Assembly: GCA_030641085.1 (NCBI GenBank)
Contig: DAOWIC010000356.1
Span: 1 to 9,518, forward strand
Origin: Calditrichota bacterium
GTDB lineage: Bacteria > Zixibacteria > MSB-5A5 > GN15 > FEB-12
DNA: 9,518 bases
Direction of reading: 5' to 3'
Shown: positions 6,520 through 9,518 of the stretch, one piece after another
How the letters are laid out: every line of letters begins with the position of its first letter
Position numbering within the stretch: position 1 is the stretch's first letter
Made by a program: the position numbers and the translations under genes
The notes under the pieces: model-generated
Databases searched by the model: none
Told to the model about the DNA's origin: nothing
Seen by the model: only the letters and a program-made list of their open reading frames with translations

Positions 6520-8325
6520 GTGACCAAGAATAGATTTCGTGAGGAATTCGCGCGGGCGCTCGCGACCGCGTTTCAACAAGCCTACGCCGACAAATTCGAA
6601 AGCATGGGCGTGAAGGAAGTCTTCGACGCTGAGTTTATATATGATAATCTCGAAAAGCCGAAGGATGCCCGGATGGGGCGATTTGCCTTTCCGGTCTTTC
6701 GCTTCTCAAAGCTACTGGGCGCCAAGCCACCTGAGATTGCACAGAGGGTTGCCGATACTGCCTCGGAGTCAATAAGTTCTTACGACGGTCTGGCTGCCGT
6801 AACAAGCGCTGGCGGGTTTATCAACGCCGCGACCGACTTCGCCGCCGAGGCAGGGGAGACGCTGTGCGAGATTCTAAAATCGAAATCGGCCTACGGTGGT
6901 TCCGACCGTGGCAACGGCCGGACAGTGCTGGTTGAGTACTCCTCGCCCAATATCGCCAAGCCGTTCGGGATCGGCCACCTGCGCACGACTATCCTCGGCA
7001 ATTCGCTTCGCCGCATTTTCAAGAAACTCGGCTTTGACGTAATCGGCGTCAATTATCTCGGCGACTGGGGCACCCAGTTCGGCAAGATGATAGTCGCCTG
7101 GCGCAGATGGGGCGGGGGAGCCAGAGTCGCCGACAGCCATGTCACCGACCTTCTGGAACTGTACGTCAGGTTTCACGAGGAGGCCGAAAAGGAAGATTCA
7201 CTCAACGATGAGGCCCGTCTCGCTTTCAAAAAGCTCGAGGAGGGCGACCCCGAGACAGTCAAACTTTGGGAGCAGTTCAGGGAGACATCCCAGGCCGAGT
7301 TCGACCGGGTTTATAAACTGCTCGGGATCGAGTTTGACCTGGTTACCGGCGAGGCGTTTCTCAACGACAAGATGGAGCCGGTGATCAAGCGATTGGAGAA
7401 AGCCGGGCTTACTTCGATTTCAGAAGGCGCGCTGATTGTCGATCTGGATGATCCGCATCTGCCCCCGTGCCTGTTGAAAAAGGCCGATGGCGCCACGCTC
7501 TACGCTACCCGCGATTTGGCCGGGCTGATCTATCGCTGGGAGAAATACAAGTTTGAACAATCGCTCTATGTAGTCGGCACTGCCCAGTCGGATCACTTCA
7601 AGCAAGCCTTTAAGGTAATAGGATTACTCGAAGATAAAGAACAAGTTCCGCCTGACGAGCGGATGATCGGGCGAGTGAAGCATATTGAATTTGGCTGGGT
7701 GAGATTCGGCGATCAGATGCTTTCCACCCGGCGCGGCAATATCATATTTCTCGAGGATGTAATCAACAAGGCGGTCGATCTGGCCAGAGAGAAAATCGCC
7801 GAAAAGAATCCTGACCTGGCCGACCGGGATGAAACAGCCCTGATGATTGGCGTCGGGGCGGTGCTCTATTCGCAGTTTTCGGTGCGCCGCCAGAAGGATG
7901 TCAATTTCGACTGGGACGAGGTGCTCAGTTTCGAGGGCGAAACCGGGCCGTATCTCCAGTACACCCACGCCCGCCTCTGTTCGCTTCTGCGCAATTATCC
8001 GGCGGAGGTCTCGGCTGAGTTCGATCAGTCGCTTCTTGACAAAGAGGAAGAGCGCCGGGTTGTGGAACTTTTGGCTGATTTCCCGGCCGCGGTTGAAGAC
8101 GCCGCCCGCAGCTATGACCCGAACGTAATCGCCGCCCATCTTATTCGACTGGCCGGAGCATTCAATCGGGTCTATCAGCGCAAGGATGATAAGGGGCGGA
8201 TCGACAAGATAATCTCGGATGATGCGAACCTCTCGGCCGCCCGGATCGCACTGGTCGAGTCGGTGCGCACAGTTATTTACGAGGGACTGTCGTTATTGGG
8301 GATACAAGCGCCGCAGGAGATGTAG
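6520..8325 (+). CDS. argS: Arginyl-tRNA synthetase
   Basis: ArgS charges tRNA-Arg with arginine in the cytoplasm. It is a class I synthetase of 601 aa, slightly longer than many bacterial ArgS. The N-terminal ArgS-specific domain (about 1-100) is followed by the Rossmann catalytic core. The core opens with VEYSSPNIAKPFGIGHLRTT (138-157), where the HIGH signature is degenerate (GIGH, 150-153). YLGDWGTQFGKM (179-190) and LYATRDLAGLIYR (327-339) are typical. The KMSKS region reads QMLSTRRGN (399-407), lacking the usual lysines, as is common in ArgS. The DALR-type anticodon domain begins around GPYLQYTHARL (476-486) and the protein ends LLGIQAPQEM. GTG 6520 follows AAGGAG at 9-base spacing. It has its own promoter and no functional tie to the trp genes beyond amino acid metabolism. 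Confidence 0.95.
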   Translation: MTKNRFREEFARALATAFQQAYADKFESMGVKEVFDAEFIYDNLEKPKDARMGRFAFPVFRFSKLLGAKPPEIAQRVADTASESISSYDGLAAVTSAGGFINAATDFAAEAGETLCEILKSKSAYGGSDRGNGRTVLVEYSSPNIAKPFGIGHLRTTILGNSLRRIFKKLGFDVIGVNYLGDWGTQFGKMIVAWRRWGGGARVADSHVTDLLELYVRFHEEAEKEDSLNDEARLAFKKLEEGDPETVKLWEQFRETSQAEFDRVYKLLGIEFDLVTGEAFLNDKMEPVIKRLEKAGLTSISEGALIVDLDDPHLPPCLLKKADGATLYATRDLAGLIYRWEKYKFEQSLYVVGTAQSDHFKQAFKVIGLLEDKEQVPPDERMIGRVKHIEFGWVRFGDQMLSTRRGNIIFLEDVINKAVDLAREKIAEKNPDLADRDETALMIGVGAVLYSQFSVRRQKDVNFDWDEVLSFEGETGPYLQYTHARLCSLLRNYPAEVSAEFDQSLLDKEEERRVVELLADFPAAVEDAARSYDPNVIAAHLIRLAGAFNRVYQRKDDKGRIDKIISDDANLSAARIALVESVRTVIYEGLSLLGIQAPQEM

Positions 8326-8348
8326 CTGTCGGGCGGGAGTGTTACTTG

Positions 8349-8384
8349 ATGTGCCACTTTATTGGTGGCCCGCAACGCCTTTAG
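8349..8384 (+). other. Possible 11-codon leader mini-ORF
   Basis: An ATG at 8349 opens a short frame reading MCHFIGGPQRL and stopping at the TAG at 8382-8384. GGGAG (8335-8339) lies 9 bases upstream, a good ribosome binding site position. The frame covers both arms of the first hairpin, so a translating ribosome would block its folding. It has only one aromatic residue (Phe4) and no run of Trp, Tyr or Phe codons, so it is not a classical attenuator peptide. It may be a chance ORF. Confidence 0.2.
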
Positions 8385-8510
8385 TGTCAGCATGATAGGA
8401 GTCATAATCAACGGTAGTGAATCCCGCATGGAAGCATGAGCGGGTGAGAAATCCCTTGCGTCGAAAGGCTGTTAGCCGTAATAAATACCTTTTATGATTT
8501 CACCGTAACC

Positions 8511-8532
8511 TGGCTTGTTTCGAACAGGGCCA
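8511..8532 (+). promoter_or_regulatory. Hairpin directly before the aroF ribosome binding site
   Basis: TGGCTTGTT (8511-8519) pairs with AACAGGGCCA (8523-8532) around a TCG loop, giving 9 pairs including one G-U, with one bulged G. The stem ends 2 bases before GGGAG (8535-8539). There is no following T-run, so it is not an intrinsic terminator. Its placement suggests an effect on translation initiation or mRNA stability, but function is inferred. Confidence 0.45.
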
Positions 8533-8545
8533 CCGGGAGTTTTCG

Positions 8546-9518
8546 ATGCTTATAGTAATGCAATTAGACGCAACCGCTCAACAGGTGGCTGGCGTCTGCA
8601 AACTGGTGGAATCGATGGGTCTAAAAGCGCATCCGATGCCGGGCGCGCAGCGGACCGCGATTGGAGTCACCGGTAATAAATCACAGATTGATGCTGATAA
8701 AATTCTCGCCCAGGTGGGCGTTAAGGATATTATCCACGTCACCCAGCCGTTTAAGCTGGTTAGCCGGGAGTTTCATCCCGAAAACTCGCTGGTTGATGTC
8801 GACGGGGTCACATTCGGCGGCAAAGAGGTGATCGTGATGGCCGGACCCTGCTCGGTGGAAAGCCGTGACCAGTGTATGCGAATCGCCGAGACAGTAGCTT
8901 CAGCCGGCGGACGTGTTTTCCGCGGCGGTGCGTTCAAGCCGCGCACCTCTCCGTACAGCTTCCAGGGGCTGGGCGAACAGGGGCTGGAAATCCTCAGCGA
9001 AGTGCGCGAGCAGTTCGATCTGCGCATTGTCACCGAGGCAATCGATACCGAAACAATCGGCCTGGTAGCCGAGCATGCCGACATTATCCAGATCGGCGCG
9101 CGCAATATGCAAAACTACTCGCTGCTGCGCAAAGCCGGGCGGTTGCAGAAGCCGGTCCTGCTCAAGCGGGGGATGTCGGCCACGCTCGAGGAATTTTTGA
9201 TGGCCGCCGAGTATATCATGGCAGAAGACAATCCGAACATTATCCTCTGCGAACGCGGCCTGCGCACCTTTGCCGACCACACCCGCAACACCCTTGACCT
9301 GTCCGCTGTGCCCTATGTCAAGCGGACCTCCCATTTGCCGATCGTGGCCGATCCCAGCCACGGTACCGGTCGCCGGGACAAGGTGATCCCGCTGTCGCGC
9401 GCGTCGATTGCGGTCGGCGCCGACGGTCTGTTGATCGAAGTCCATCACGACCCGGCCAACGCGCTTTCCGACGGTCCCCAGTCGCTCACACCGGATATGT
9501 TTGAGATCCTGATGAACC
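8546..9518 (+). CDS. aroF: 3-deoxy-7-phosphoheptulonate (DAHP) synthase, type I-beta (3' end beyond window)
   Basis: This enzyme condenses phosphoenolpyruvate and erythrose-4-phosphate to DAHP, the first step of the shikimate pathway that supplies chorismate to trpE. The frame from ATG 8546 has 324 codons and is open at the window edge; I-beta relatives are near 340 aa, so perhaps 15-20 residues are missing unless a further domain is fused. Residues 1 to about 70 form a small ferredoxin-like/ACT-like regulatory domain (MLIVMQLDATAQQ to VTQPFKLVSREFHPE), as in the Thermotoga-type enzyme. The barrel follows with AGPCSVES (Cys102), FRGGAFKPRTSPYSFQG (125-141), LLKRGM (205-210), DPSHGTG (His272), and IEVHHDPANALSDGPQS with Glu298 and Asp309. 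Cys102, His272, Glu298 and Asp309 are the expected metal ligands. GGGAG (8535-8539) sits 6 bases before the start. The N-terminal domain suggests allosteric feedback by aromatic amino acids. Confidence 0.95.
   Translation, partial: MLIVMQLDATAQQVAGVCKLVESMGLKAHPMPGAQRTAIGVTGNKSQIDADKILAQVGVKDIIHVTQPFKLVSREFHPENSLVDVDGVTFGGKEVIVMAGPCSVESRDQCMRIAETVASAGGRVFRGGAFKPRTSPYSFQGLGEQGLEILSEVREQFDLRIVTEAIDTETIGLVAEHADIIQIGARNMQNYSLLRKAGRLQKPVLLKRGMSATLEEFLMAAEYIMAEDNPNIILCERGLRTFADHTRNTLDLSAVPYVKRTSHLPIVADPSHGTGRRDKVIPLSRASIAVGADGLLIEVHHDPANALSDGPQSLTPDMFEILMN

Larger units (their letters stand above)
8326..8545 (+). promoter_or_regulatory. Structured 220-base leader upstream of DAHP synthase
   Basis: This gap contains no long ORF but several inverted repeats. 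They are GCCACT/GGTGGC (8353-8358 with 8364-8369), CCCGC/GCGGG (8423-8427 with 8440-8444), GGCT/AGCC (8467-8470 with 8474-8477) and a 9-bp stem at 8511-8532. ACGG at 8411-8414 can pair with CCGT at 8476-8479 to enclose the second and third hairpins. The 8364-8371 segment GGTGGCCC is also an exact complement of 8527-8534, next to the ribosome binding site. No known riboswitch family was recognised. No strong promoter was found; TATGAT (8493-8498) and CATAAT (8403-8408) resemble -10 boxes but have poor -35 partners. A cis-regulatory RNA for aroF is an inference. Confidence 0.4.

Noticed and set aside
8353..8369. GCCACT/GGTGGC hairpin as the argS terminator
   Set aside because: The stem is 6 bp and is followed by CCGCAACGCC rather than a T-run.
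8392..8439. 15-codon ORF in the aroF leader (MIGVIINGSESRMEA)
   Set aside because: There is no ribosome binding site at usable spacing and no informative codon content.
8505..8540. TTCGAA-containing stem as a tRNA T-arm
   Set aside because: Neither strand gives a 5-bp T-stem with a 7-base loop, and no acceptor or anticodon arms can be drawn around it.
8872..9297. 141-codon plus-strand open frame
   Set aside because: It is an out-of-frame shadow of DAHP synthase, whose correct frame carries all catalytic motifs.
8900..9448. 182-codon open frame on the minus strand
   Set aside because: It lies entirely opposite the conserved DAHP synthase barrel and shows no recognisable protein features.

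Overview
This window is a biosynthetic stretch of a bacterial chromosome with every gene on the + strand. It holds the tail of trpE, then trpG, trpD, an unexpected major facilitator superfamily (MFS) transporter gene, trpC, trpF, trpB and trpA, followed by argS and the first 324 codons of a DAHP synthase gene (aroF-type). All recognised proteins are typical bacterial enzymes. The DNA is moderately GC-rich and the genes use Shine-Dalgarno (SD) sites with ATG or GTG starts. No mobile element, CRISPR array, rRNA or tRNA was found. The phylum cannot be fixed from this sequence; the mixture would suit an uncultivated, roughly mid-50s %GC bacterial lineage, but that is only an impression.

Positions 1-6409 are one tightly packed trp operon. 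Every junction is overlapping or separated by at most 4 bases (4-nt gap, 1-nt overlap, 3-nt gap, 4-nt overlap, 4-nt overlap, 11-nt overlap, 8-nt overlap), so translational coupling is likely throughout. The enzymes cover the whole route from chorismate to tryptophan: TrpE/TrpG make anthranilate, TrpD adds phosphoribosyl, TrpF isomerises, TrpC closes the indole ring, and TrpA/TrpB release indole and join it to serine. All visible catalytic residues are present. The one outsider is the 12-helix MFS transporter between trpD and trpC, locked into the same translational chain; it is the most interesting gene here.

Positions 6410-6519 hold a strong sigma-70-like promoter with an extended -10 element, which should drive argS (6520-8325). 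An 8-C run lies in its spacer. No convincing intrinsic terminator follows trpA, so read-through from trp into argS is possible.

Positions 8326-8545 are a 220-base non-coding leader ahead of DAHP synthase, the first enzyme of the shikimate pathway that supplies chorismate to trp. The leader contains several hairpins, including a 9-bp stem that ends 2 bases before the ribosome binding site. It also holds an 11-codon mini-ORF and complementary segments that could form mutually exclusive pairings. This is the best candidate for an undescribed regulatory element, though it rests on hand-read complementarity only. The DAHP synthase frame stays open to the end of the window.
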